This document shows, one piece after another, positions 1 to 10,394 of a stretch of DNA of 64,000 bases. Numbering within the stretch: the first letter of the stretch is position 1; every line of letters begins with the position of its first letter. This stretch comes from Burkholderia anthina (GTDB lineage Bacteria > Pseudomonadota > Gammaproteobacteria > Burkholderiales > Burkholderiaceae). Location of the stretch: positions 124,001 through 188,000 of the forward strand of contig NZ_CABVLY010000005.1 of NCBI RefSeq assembly GCF_902498995.1, given 5' to 3'. The position numbers and the translations under genes were made by a program. The notes below the pieces were generated by a model that saw only the letters and a program-made list of their open reading frames with translations, did no database searches and had not been told where the DNA came from.

Positions 1-437
1 GGCACCGCATCGCGCGCCGCGCCGGCAACGCATGCATGCGTCATCAGCCCGGTGACGATCAGCGTGTCGATCCCGGCCGCCTTCAGGCGCGCGTCGATGT
101 CGGTCGTCGGAAACACGCTGACCGACGTCTTCTTCACGACCGTGTGCTGCGGCGCGGGTTGCAGGTCGGCATGAAAGCGGAAGCCGTCGCTGCCGTCCGC
201 GAAGATCGGGCCGCCGGCCGCGCCGACGTGCTGCACGTGGAACACCGGAATGCCCGCGCGATCGGCGAATGCGATCACGCGCTGCGCATTGCCCAGCGCG
301 CGCGGCCCTTCCGGAATCGGCAGGCGGCCGCTGAAATACTCGTTCTGGAAATCGATCACCAGCAGCGCGGTGCGGGCAGCGTCGATCGACGCCGGCGCGC
401 TCGCGCCGGCCAGGGTGCGGATGGTCGGATGTTGCAT
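1..437 (-). CDS. Isochorismatase-family cysteine hydrolase (3' end cut by window edge)
   Basis: The 145 visible codons begin at ATG 437 and run off the left edge, so the C-terminus is missing. The family fold hydrolyses amides, ureides or isochorismate in the cytoplasm with an Asp-Lys-Cys triad. All three are visible: Asp29 in LLVIDFQNE, a Lys in VKKTSVSVF, and the nucleophilic Cys in GLMTHACVAG, which also carries the usual cis-peptide region before it. Substrate cannot be told from sequence. It lies 208 bp downstream of the MFS transporter on the same strand, so uptake of a substrate followed by hydrolysis is possible. Confidence 0.85.
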   Translation of the reverse strand, partial: MQHPTIRTLAGASAPASIDAARTALLVIDFQNEYFSGRLPIPEGPRALGNAQRVIAFADRAGIPVFHVQHVGAAGGPIFADGSDGFRFHADLQPAPQHTVVKKTSVSVFPTTDIDARLKAAGIDTLIVTGLMTHACVAGAARDAV

Positions 438-645
438 GGGTCGCTCTCTACTCCAGGTTGGCACATCGAACGGAACGGCGGTACGGTCGAGCCAGCGCCC
501 GCCGAACGCGGTCCTGCGGCCGGTTTGCCGCCGGTGGCGGGCGCTGCCGTGACCGCGCAGCGCCAGTGTCGGGCCGCACGGCCGCGTGCGACAGCAGCCC
601 GCAGGACAACGTCCGACAGGATCGGGCCAACCTGTGCGCGACCGC

Positions 646-1893
646 CTACGACAGTGCCGCGCGCCCCCCGGCCTGCTTGCGTCCGTAGAACGCCATCATC
701 ACGAAGCTGAGCAGGAAGCCGGCGCCGCCGATCAGCAGCAGCCCGATCTCGCCGAACACCGGCAACAGGTTCGTGAGCGCGCCCGTCACGACCCACGCGA
801 CGGCCATCACCGAGCCCGCGACGCCGAGCGCCCAGCCCTGCCGGTCCTCGCTGACGGCATCGGAGAACGCGGTGTACATCGTCGTGTACGCGACCATGTC
901 GAAGCAGCCGACCACCATCGCGAGCGCCCACAGCACCGGCTCGTGCGGGGACAGCGCCGACAGGATCTGGCCGAGACCGGCGACGAGCAGCCCCGTCTTC
1001 GCGATGTCGACCACGCGCCAGACGCGCAACATCAGCCGCACGACGAACAGCAGGCCGAATACGAAGCAGACGCCGATCACGCCGCTGAACAGCCCGAGCC
1101 GCGCACTCGTATAGCCGAACTTCGTCTGCAGCAACAGCATGATGGTCTGCAGGTAGAGCCCGTAGCCGACCTGCATCAGGAAGAACACCACCGACAGGAA
1201 CGCGACGTTGCGCTGGCTCACGGCTTCCCGGACGATCCGCAGCGGCAGCAGCAAATCGATGCGCGTGTCGCCGCGCGGCATGGCCGTATTGCGATACGAC
1301 ACCCAGGTCCAGCCCGCGCAGATCAGCGACAGTACCGCAACCAGCACGAACGGCGTGCCGTAGTCGAACAGCGGCGAGATCGTCCGGTCGGACGTGACGC
1401 CGCCGAGCACCGGGCCGACGATCACGCCGGCGCTGAACGCGAGCGACATGATGCTCATGTTGTACGCCTTGTTCTCGGGCGTGCTCAAGTCGGTGATGGC
1501 CGCTTGCGCGATGCCCTGGCAGCCGGCCGTAAGGCCGGTGAGCCCGCGTCCGGCCAGCAGCAGCGCGACGCACGCGTGCCAGGCGCCGGCCGCCATCAGC
1601 GCATAGCCCGCCGCGAGACCGAGCAGGCACAGCAGCAGGATCCGGCGGCGGCCGTAGCGGTCCGACAGCTCGCCCATCAGCGACGAGCCGAAGAACATGC
1701 ACAACGGATAGATCCCGTAGCCGAGACCGAGGTAGAAATTGCGCGCGTGCTGGCCAGCGTTGGCCGGCAGGATGCCCGCATGCGGATCGCTGAAGATCGC
1801 GGACATCATCGGGTAGACGAGACCGAAGCCCATCGCGTCGATCGCGATGGCGAGCAGGCAGGGGCCGAGCAGCGTGTAATCGAGCCGGGACAT
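646..1893 (-). CDS. Major facilitator superfamily transporter
   Basis: A 415-residue polytopic inner-membrane protein with roughly twelve hydrophobic segments. The first follows MSRLDYTLLGPCLLAIAIDAMGFGLVYP, and the loop 2-3 motif GELSDRYGRRRILL is the MFS signature (GxLaDrxGRrr). The style is that of the TetA/multidrug-type drug:proton antiporters, but the substrate is unknown. The start at 1893 is chosen because GGAAG lies 8 nt upstream; the longer open frame upstream has no membrane-protein character. The hydrolase gene follows on the same strand. Confidence 0.88.
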   Translation of the reverse strand: MSRLDYTLLGPCLLAIAIDAMGFGLVYPMMSAIFSDPHAGILPANAGQHARNFYLGLGYGIYPLCMFFGSSLMGELSDRYGRRRILLLCLLGLAAGYALMAAGAWHACVALLLAGRGLTGLTAGCQGIAQAAITDLSTPENKAYNMSIMSLAFSAGVIVGPVLGGVTSDRTISPLFDYGTPFVLVAVLSLICAGWTWVSYRNTAMPRGDTRIDLLLPLRIVREAVSQRNVAFLSVVFFLMQVGYGLYLQTIMLLLQTKFGYTSARLGLFSGVIGVCFVFGLLFVVRLMLRVWRVVDIAKTGLLVAGLGQILSALSPHEPVLWALAMVVGCFDMVAYTTMYTAFSDAVSEDRQGWALGVAGSVMAVAWVVTGALTNLLPVFGEIGLLLIGGAGFLLSFVMMAFYGRKQAGGRAALS

Positions 1894-2081
1894 GGCGATC
1901 TTCCGGACGGAGTGGATGATCGCCCAAGCGTAATGGGCGGGCGGCGGCGCCGGTAGGCCGCCGCCCGCGATACTGACCATCGGCAACGCCGATGCCCTGC
2001 CCGGCGCGCGCGCCGATGGCCGACCGGCCCGGCCCGGACCGCGAGCCGCTGGTCGACGCTCGGCGGCTCGGCCCGAAACTG

Positions 2082-2234
2082 CCGGCGGGCGAGCACGCAC
2101 GGCGCGCCGTCGTGCATGAACCCCGCCGCAGCGTGCCCGAACGACGCCGCGAACAGCACGTACCACGCGGGCGCGCCGGGCGACCCGCTCGCGCGCGTGA
2201 GCCACGTGACGATGAACGGCACGCCACCTCGCCA
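2082..2234 (-). pseudogene. Remnant of an MFS (MHS-type) transporter C-terminus
   Basis: About 50 codons read GGVPFIVTWLTRASGSPG, then APAWYVLFAASFG. This resembles the last transmembrane helices of metabolite:H+ symporters of the MHS subfamily, where a 'GG.aP.i.TWL...tGnp.APa.Y' stretch is common. There is no start codon, no upstream transmembrane region and no surrounding gene, and the frame runs on into low-complexity Arg-rich translation. It is read as a deletion scar. The family assignment is from memory of the motif and is moderate. Confidence 0.4.
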
Positions 2235-2336
2235 TGACACTGACACGCCGCAGCTAGTCCGTTTGGGTGGCACGAAACGCGGGCTTTGTTGCGATCATGG
2301 CCGTCATTCAGCGCGCGCCCTCGCCACGGAGACACC

Positions 2337-2426
2337 ATGCACGACCCCGTCCTCGGCCCCATCGACCAGATCGGCTACGTGGTCGCCGATCTCGACCGCA
2401 TCATCGACGCGTCGGCCGCCGCATGA
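2337..2426 (+). pseudogene. Remnant of a VOC (glyoxalase-fold) protein, N-terminus only
   Basis: A 29-codon frame starts at ATG 2337 after GGAGAC and ends with TGA at 2424. It begins MHDPVLGPIDQIGYVVADLD, the typical first beta strand of vicinal-oxygen-chelate proteins ('idqigyvV.Dld.si..'). It then stops abruptly after DRIIDASAAA, where a full protein would continue for about 130 residues. With its RBS kept and the body lost, it looks like a gene deleted after its first exon-sized piece. It lies 43 bp upstream of the SDR gene. Confidence 0.5.
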
Positions 2427-2469
2427 GCGGGCCCGCACGCGTTCCACTTCACTCACAGGAGCAATCACG

Positions 2470-3225
2470 ATGAAACGACTCGAAGGCAAAGTGGCCCTGA
2501 TCACGGGCGGCGCCCGCGGCCAGGGCGAGGCGGAAGCGCGACGGTTCGTCGCCGAAGGCGCGCGCGTGGTGATCGCCGACGTGCTCGACGACGCGGGCCG
2601 GCGCGTCGCGGCCGAACTCGGCGACGCCGCGCGTTTCCAGCATCTCGACGTGACGAACGAAGACGACTGGCACACCGCCGTGCATGCGACGCTCGCGCAT
2701 TTCGGCCGGCTCGACATCCTCGTGAACAACGCGGCGATCCTGAAGCTCGTGCCGATCGAATCGTGTTCGCTCGACGACTATCGGAAGGTGATCGACGTGA
2801 ACCAGGTCGGTTGCTGGCTCGGCATGAAATCGGCGCTTGCCGCGCTGAAGGATGCCGGTGGAGGCGCGATCGTCAACGTGTCGTCGACGGCCGGGATGGA
2901 GGGCGTGGCGGGCGGCAGCGCATACGTGTCGAGCAAGTTCGCGGTGCGCGGGATGACCAAGGCCGCCGCGCTCGAGTTCGGCCGCTACGGGATCCGCGTG
3001 AACTCGGTGCACCCGGGCGGGATCGACACCGTGATGGCGCGCCCGCCGGAATACGCTGATTTCGACCCGTCGTCGATCTATGGCGGGCTGCCGATCGCGC
3101 GCATCGGCAAGCCGGATGAAGTGGCGAACCTCGTGCTGTTCCTCGCCTCCGACGAATCCGCGTATTGCACGGGTTCGGAATTCATCGTCGACGGCGGGCT
3201 GCTCGCGGGCAGCACGTTCCACTGA
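2470..3225 (+). CDS. SDR-family NAD(P)-dependent oxidoreductase
   Basis: A 251-residue classical short-chain dehydrogenase. It has the cofactor motif TGGARGQGEAEAR near residues 12-24, an acidic residue after beta-2 (VVIADV) that favours NAD(H), NNAA, the catalytic Ser in IVNVSSTAG, and the YVSSK active-site Tyr/Lys. The C-terminal substrate loop ends in YCTGSEFIVDGGLLAGS. It resembles hydroxysteroid- or cyclic-alcohol dehydrogenases, but the substrate is not readable. AGGAG lies 10 nt before the ATG. The gene stands alone and is followed by a strong terminator. Confidence 0.93.
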   Translation: MKRLEGKVALITGGARGQGEAEARRFVAEGARVVIADVLDDAGRRVAAELGDAARFQHLDVTNEDDWHTAVHATLAHFGRLDILVNNAAILKLVPIESCSLDDYRKVIDVNQVGCWLGMKSALAALKDAGGGAIVNVSSTAGMEGVAGGSAYVSSKFAVRGMTKAAALEFGRYGIRVNSVHPGGIDTVMARPPEYADFDPSSIYGGLPIARIGKPDEVANLVLFLASDESAYCTGSEFIVDGGLLAGSTFH

Positions 3226-3247
3226 TTCGCGCGTCGGTCGACATACG

Positions 3248-3276
3248 CCCGCCTGCCAGGCGGGTGTTTTCATTTT
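3248..3276 (+). terminator. Rho-independent terminator after the SDR gene
   Basis: CCCGCCT-GCC-AGGCGGG forms a 7-bp GC stem with a 3-nt loop, followed by TGTTTTCATTTTC. It starts 22 bp after the SDR stop codon. Confidence 0.85.
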
Positions 3277-3403
3277 CGGCCGGGCGAAGTAGACAGTCAG
3301 GTCCGGCCTGTCATATGCATCACTAATAAATCATCGAAAAACGACAATGCCGCCGGCGATTCTCCCGCGCGGCGGCATCGTGTCTTCCGAAGCGAAACGG
3401 CGC

Positions 3404-4921
3404 TCAGTACCCCTTCGGCTGGATCGCCGGTGCGCCGACACCGCGCGCGCCGTGCTTGCCGCCGCGCGCGAGGCAGCGCCCGCGCGGGCCGTACACGCCG
3501 TCGGCCTCCGGATACAGCGTCAGCAGCACGAAATACAGCAGCCCGCCGACCGCCAGCGATACCGGCACGCTGAGATCGAGTCCGCCCGCGAGATTGCCGA
3601 GCGGCCCGACGAACTGCCCCGGCAGGTTCACGAACGACAGACCGATGAACGCCGCCGGCAGCCATGCGCCCATCGCGCGCAGGTTCCAGCCGTGCGTGAA
3701 CCAGTAGTGGCCGCCGCGCAGCCCGCGGTTGAACACCTGCAGGTCGTCGGCGAGATAGAAGCCGCGGCGCGTCACATAGCCGATCACCATGATCGCCATC
3801 CACGGGCAGCTGAACGTGTCGATCAGCGTCGAGAACGTCGCGACGCTTTCGACGAGGTTGAACCAGAAGCGGCCGACGAAGATGAACGCGATCGCGATCG
3901 TGCCGATCAGCAGCGTCGCGCGCACGCGGTTCAGGAAGCGCGGGAACATGCTCGACACGTCGAGGCCCGTGCCGTACAGCGCGGTCGTGCCGGTCGACAT
4001 CCCGCCGATGATCGCGATCAGGCACATCGGCAGCAGGAACCAGCGCGGCGACACGGCGAGCAGCCCGCCGACGTAGTCGTTCGATGCAATGAACGCGGGC
4101 GCCTTCGACGCGATGATCGTCGCGGTCGCGAGGCCGAAGAAGAACGGCACGAAGGTCGCGATCTGCGCGGCGAACACGGCGCCCATCACGCGCCGCTTCG
4201 GCGTGTGCTGCGGAATGTAGCGCGCCCAGTCGCCGAGCGTCGACGCGAACGACACCGGGTTGCTCAGCGCGACCAGCACCGCGCCGACGAACGCGGCCCA
4301 GAAGCCTGCGCTCCCCTGGTTCAGCGTGCCCGCGTAGTTCACGTCGAACATCCCGGCGAACGCAAACAGGCCGGCGACGAACAGCAGGCTCGCGGCCCAC
4401 ACGGCGATCTTGTTGACCCACAGCATGAAGCGGAAGCCGTAGATGCAGACGATCAGCACGAGCACCGCGAACACCATGTACGCCGCGCCGAGCGTGAAGC
4501 CGTTGACCGGCACGCCGACCATGTTGTGCGCACCGCCGACGAGCGCGTCGCCCGAGCTCCACACCGCGAGCGAGAAGAACGCGATCGACGTGAGCAGTGC
4601 GAGGAACGAACCGACGATCCGGCCGTGGATGCCGAAATGCGCGCCGGACGAGACCGGATCGCTCGTGCCGTTGCGCGGGCCGAACAGGCTCATCGGCGCG
4701 AGGATGCACGTGCCGACCAGGACGCCGAGCACGATCGCGGCAACACCCGCCTTGAACGACAGCCCGACCAGCACCGGAAAGCTGCCGAGCACCGATGTGG
4801 AAAACGTATTGCAGCCGCCGAACAGCAGCCGGAACAGATCGATCGGACGCGCATAGCGCGATACGTCGGGAATGCGTTCGAAACCGAACGATTCGACTTG
4901 CGTAATCCTGCCTTCACTCAT
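3404..4921 (-). CDS. NCS1-family purine/pyrimidine-type permease
   Basis: A 505-residue inner-membrane transporter with about twelve helices. The N-terminal stretch FGGCNTFSTSVLGSFPVLVGLSF and the downstream SNPVSFASTLGDWARYIP are characteristic of the nucleobase:cation symporter-1 family (CodB/PurP-type cytosine, uracil, allantoin or hydantoin carriers). The substrate within NCS1 is not assignable by eye. The start at 4921 has GGAG 11-14 nt upstream; an upstream ATG at 4951 would add ten unsupported residues. It is on the same strand as the GST gene, but a 202-bp gap suggests its own promoter. Confidence 0.85.
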   Translation of the reverse strand: MSEGRITQVESFGFERIPDVSRYARPIDLFRLLFGGCNTFSTSVLGSFPVLVGLSFKAGVAAIVLGVLVGTCILAPMSLFGPRNGTSDPVSSGAHFGIHGRIVGSFLALLTSIAFFSLAVWSSGDALVGGAHNMVGVPVNGFTLGAAYMVFAVLVLIVCIYGFRFMLWVNKIAVWAASLLFVAGLFAFAGMFDVNYAGTLNQGSAGFWAAFVGAVLVALSNPVSFASTLGDWARYIPQHTPKRRVMGAVFAAQIATFVPFFFGLATATIIASKAPAFIASNDYVGGLLAVSPRWFLLPMCLIAIIGGMSTGTTALYGTGLDVSSMFPRFLNRVRATLLIGTIAIAFIFVGRFWFNLVESVATFSTLIDTFSCPWMAIMVIGYVTRRGFYLADDLQVFNRGLRGGHYWFTHGWNLRAMGAWLPAAFIGLSFVNLPGQFVGPLGNLAGGLDLSVPVSLAVGGLLYFVLLTLYPEADGVYGPRGRCLARGGKHGARGVGAPAIQPKGY

Positions 4922-5123
4922 TTGTCTCCAGCTCCTCTGGTGCGTCGGCACGGCCCGCGACTGCGGCCATACGACACATCGTCATCAATTCGCGGCCACT
5001 CTAAACCGGATCAGGCGGCGCAAATATCACGCATTCGAGACGTTTACGACGAAGGAGAACAATGTTTTGCGGCAGGGCATCCGCCGGATCCCGCGCCGTC
5101 GCTGCGGCGCGGGCGATGCGACG

Positions 5124-5771
5124 TCAGTGCGCGGGCATGGCCGCCGGCGCGCGGCAGGCGATCAGGCCCCGTTGAACCGCCGGCCGGCTCTCGATGTCGG
5201 CGAGCCAGCGCTCGACGTGCGGATAGCCGGCGACGTCGATATCGAGTTCGGCCGCCGTGCGCAGCCACGGGAATGCGGCGATGTCGGCGATCGAATACCG
5301 CGACGACGCGAGATACGGCGATTCCGACAATCGCCCGTTCGCGACGCCATAGAGGCGCCGCGCCTCGTTCCGATAGCGGTCGATCGCCTCCGCATTGACC
5401 GTCTTCGATGCATGCAGGAACCACCAGAGCTGGCCGAGCATCGGCCCGATGCCGCCGATCTGGACATGCAGCCATTGCTGGACCGCCGTGCGCTCGGCCA
5501 GCGTTTCCGGGTGCAGGCAGCCCGTTTTCTCGGCGAGATAGCCGAGGATCGCGCCGGATTCGAACACGGCCAGGCCGGTGTCGTGATCGACGATGGCCGG
5601 GATCTTGCCGTTCGGGCTGATCGCGAGGAACGCCGGGCTGCGCTGCTCGCCAGCGGACAGGTTCACGTGCACGCGCGCGTACGTCAGCCCGGCCTCCTCC
5701 AGGTAGATGGCGATCTTGTGCCCGTTCGGCGTGTCGGCCGTATGGAACGTGAGTGTGTGCGTCGATGTCAT
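5124..5771 (-). CDS. Glutathione S-transferase family protein
   Basis: A 215-residue cytosolic GST. The N-terminal thioredoxin-fold domain (about residues 1-80) carries SPNGKIPAIVDHD with its cis-Pro and the glutathione-binding ESGAILGYL. An all-helical C-terminal domain follows, with SIADIAAFPW. This is the pattern of YfcG/GstB-like bacterial GSTs. ATG 5771 is preferred over the in-frame ATG 5786 because AAGGACC lies just upstream of it. The promoter region holds a TTGCAATTGCAA-type operator (5811-5825) also found at the MarR/AceE-like locus, so control by that MarR protein is inferred. Confidence 0.9.
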   Translation of the reverse strand: MTSTHTLTFHTADTPNGHKIAIYLEEAGLTYARVHVNLSAGEQRSPAFLAISPNGKIPAIVDHDTGLAVFESGAILGYLAEKTGCLHPETLAERTAVQQWLHVQIGGIGPMLGQLWWFLHASKTVNAEAIDRYRNEARRLYGVANGRLSESPYLASSRYSIADIAAFPWLRTAAELDIDVAGYPHVERWLADIESRPAVQRGLIACRAPAAMPAH

Positions 5772-5810
5772 GTCGGTCCTTGTCATCCGGTTATCATTGC
5801 AACTACAATC

Positions 5811-5825
5811 GTTGCAATTGCAATC
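5811..5825. promoter_or_regulatory. Putative MarR operator between GST and the AceE-C-like gene
   Basis: The 15-mer GTTGCAATTGCAATC lies between two divergent genes. Its exact reverse complement recurs at 7532-7546, and a near copy lies at 7484-7499. An adjacent partial copy (ATTGCAACTACAATC, 5797-5811) extends it. It is a dyad of the size bound by MarR dimers. Assignment to the MarR protein at 7007-7462 is inference from the shared repeat. Confidence 0.6.
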
Positions 5826-5875
5826 CTATGCCGGGATCGACACCCCGGCAACATGCCAGTACTCGAAAGAGGGAC

Positions 5876-6988
5876 ATGCAGACTGCGCGATCCGGTCCGC
5901 CCGTGCGGACGCCCGACACCCGCCGCGCCGCGGCGGCCTGCGTCGAACGGCTGACGACCCGGCGGCTCTCGCCCCGGCGCGATGCGATGACTCCGCTCGA
6001 CGCAATCCGCGCGGCCGCCGACTGCCTCGAACGCGATGCGGCAACCGCGGGCCGCGTCTGGATCGTCCGCCCCGACGTACCCGCCGCGACGGCGCGCGCT
6101 GCCGCACCTCGCCGCATCAGCGCGTGGCCGCTGCGCTTTCTCGACCCGGCCGGACAGTTCGAACGGCCGCTGCTGTACCTGCTGCAAGCGCATGCGACGG
6201 ACCGGCTGCGGCTGGCGTCGGCCGAAACGGTCGGCCGCGGGATCTTCGTGAACGACGCGGAAACGTTCCGCTCGTCATGGCCCAAGGGCGTGATGCCCGA
6301 CGTCCCGCACTGGCTGGCCGCGAACCCCGCGTGCACGCCATACGATCCCGCGTCGGGCGACGAGGCGCTCGCGATCCTGCGCGGCGCGCTGCGCGCGCTC
6401 TATGTCGTCGGCCAGCCCGGATTTTGTTATCTCGCGAGCCACGACGGCTGCGTGCCCGGCGTACGCCCCCTTTCCGCCACGGCGGCCCGCGACGCGTTCA
6501 ACGGCATGGTGCGGGCCGGCCGGCGCGCGGCGGCCGGCTCCGCCGCAAAGATTCGTCTGTGCGGCGCGGGCAGCACGCTCGCGCAGGTGATGGAAGCCGC
6601 CGACCTGCTGCATGACGAATGGCGCATCGATTCGACGATCTGGAGCTGTCCGAGCTACACGCGGCTTGCGCGCGATGCGCGCGCCGCCGAACGCTGGAAC
6701 CTGCTGCACCCGCACGCCGCGCCGCGCATCGCGCACGTCAGCGCGTGCCTCGGCGAAGGCAGCACGCCGGTGCTCGCGGTCACGGGCTATGCACGGCACG
6801 TCGCCGCGCAGATCGGCGCGTTCGTCCCTGCCCGCTTCACGGCGCTCGGCGCGGATCTGGCAGGCCCCGGCGCGCGGGCGTCGGATGCGCGCTGGATCGC
6901 CGCGGTCGCGATCCGCGTGCTGGCCGACGACGGTCGCGTGCCGGCCGACTGGGCCGCACGGGCCATGCAGCGGTATGCGCGCGGCTGA
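5876..6988 (+). CDS. Stand-alone homologue of the C-terminal third of pyruvate dehydrogenase E1 (AceE-like)
   Basis: A 370-residue protein. From about residue 130 (NPACTPYDPASGDEALAIL) to the end it tracks the last ~250 residues of the full-length AceE-like protein encoded at 7636-10305. Matching landmarks are GAGSTLAQVMEAADLL versus GSGSILREVIAASDLL, AAERWNLLHPHAAPRIAHV versus the same region there, and RVLADDG near the end. It has no thiamine-diphosphate domain (no GDGE...N motif), so it cannot be an E1 on its own. The first ~120 residues are of unknown nature. The start at 5876 has AGAGGG close upstream; an in-frame ATG at 5828 is an alternative. It may be a regulator or partner of the paralogue, or a stable gene fragment. 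Confidence 0.8.
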   Translation: MQTARSGPPVRTPDTRRAAAACVERLTTRRLSPRRDAMTPLDAIRAAADCLERDAATAGRVWIVRPDVPAATARAAAPRRISAWPLRFLDPAGQFERPLLYLLQAHATDRLRLASAETVGRGIFVNDAETFRSSWPKGVMPDVPHWLAANPACTPYDPASGDEALAILRGALRALYVVGQPGFCYLASHDGCVPGVRPLSATAARDAFNGMVRAGRRAAAGSAAKIRLCGAGSTLAQVMEAADLLHDEWRIDSTIWSCPSYTRLARDARAAERWNLLHPHAAPRIAHVSACLGEGSTPVLAVTGYARHVAAQIGAFVPARFTALGADLAGPGARASDARWIAAVAIRVLADDGRVPADWAARAMQRYARG

Positions 6989-7006
6989 AACGCGCGACAT
7001 CGGCCG

Positions 7007-7462
7007 CTACTTCGCGCCGGCCGTCGCGTCGCGCGCAGCGGCCGTCGCACGATCGAGCGCGGCGGCCATCGTCGCCTGCTCTTTCGCGCCGAACTGGTCG
7101 AGGAAAAGCTCCGCGACCGTCGACTGGTACACCTTCCACATCTTTTTACGCAGCGTGCGCCCCTTGTCGGTGATGCTCGCGAACGCCGCGCGGCCGTCGT
7201 CGGCCGAACGGGCGCGCGTGACGAGCCCTTCCTGTTCGAGCCGGTCGACGAGCCGCGTGAGGTTGTAGCGCTCGATCGCGAGCACGTCGGCCAGTTCGTG
7301 CATGCGACGCGTGCCGTCGGGCCCGCTTTCCAGCCCCCACAACGCGTCGTACCACGCATACGCGGGCAGGCCGGCGTCCGCGAGACGCCGCTCGATCTCG
7401 CGAATCATCGTGCGGTGCGCGCGGACAAACGAGAACCACAGATCCGGTTCGGGTGCGCTCAT
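7007..7462 (-). CDS. MarR-family transcriptional regulator
   Basis: A 151-residue winged-helix repressor. The core reads MHELADVLAIERYNLTRLVDRLEQEGLVTRA, the recognition helix and turn of MarR proteins, followed by the wing DDGRAAFASITDKGRTL. It is divergent from the AceE-like gene and sits between the two E1-related genes. Two TTGCA-N-TGCAA dyads lie between 7484 and 7546, one only 22 bp before its start, which fits autorepression. The ligand is unknown. Confidence 0.92.
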   Translation of the reverse strand: MSAPEPDLWFSFVRAHRTMIREIERRLADAGLPAYAWYDALWGLESGPDGTRRMHELADVLAIERYNLTRLVDRLEQEGLVTRARSADDGRAAFASITDKGRTLRKKMWKVYQSTVAELFLDQFGAKEQATMAAALDRATAAARDATAGAK

Positions 7463-7483
7463 GTCAGGTCGTTCCTCTCGTTA

Positions 7484-7499
7484 AATTGCAGTTGCAATT
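7484..7499. promoter_or_regulatory. Putative MarR autoregulatory operator
   Basis: AATTGCAGTTGCAATT is a near-perfect dyad 22 bp upstream of the marR start codon. It is a one-base variant of the core shared with 5811-5825 and 7532-7546. Confidence 0.6.
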
Positions 7500-7531
7500 A
7501 AATTTTACCTCGATACAATGGACTTCGATAC

Positions 7532-7546
7532 GATTGCAATTGCAAC
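7532..7546. promoter_or_regulatory. Putative MarR operator upstream of the AceE-like gene
   Basis: GATTGCAATTGCAAC is the exact reverse complement of the site at 5811-5825. It lies 90 bp before the AceE-like start codon, in the divergent marR intergenic region. Confidence 0.6.
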
Positions 7547-7635
7547 TATATGGCCGCCCATCGGCGGCCCTTCCGTCGCGCGGGGCGGCGCCACGACCGT
7601 CGCCCCGCGCAGCCTGATGCTTCTGGAGACACTGC

Positions 7636-10305
<2,670 letters not shown>

Positions 10306-10394
10306 GCGCGTGCGCGCACGTCGCAAGCTTCGTGCGCGCCGGGCCGCGCGGCGGGCGAAAACGAAGGTGCCTGCCGCGCGGCCCCTGCTCCGCG

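Noticed and set aside
3347-5398. A 683-codon plus-strand frame opposite the NCS1 permease and GST
   Set aside because: Low-complexity RRDR/HRDQ composition; the opposite strand holds well-defined proteins.
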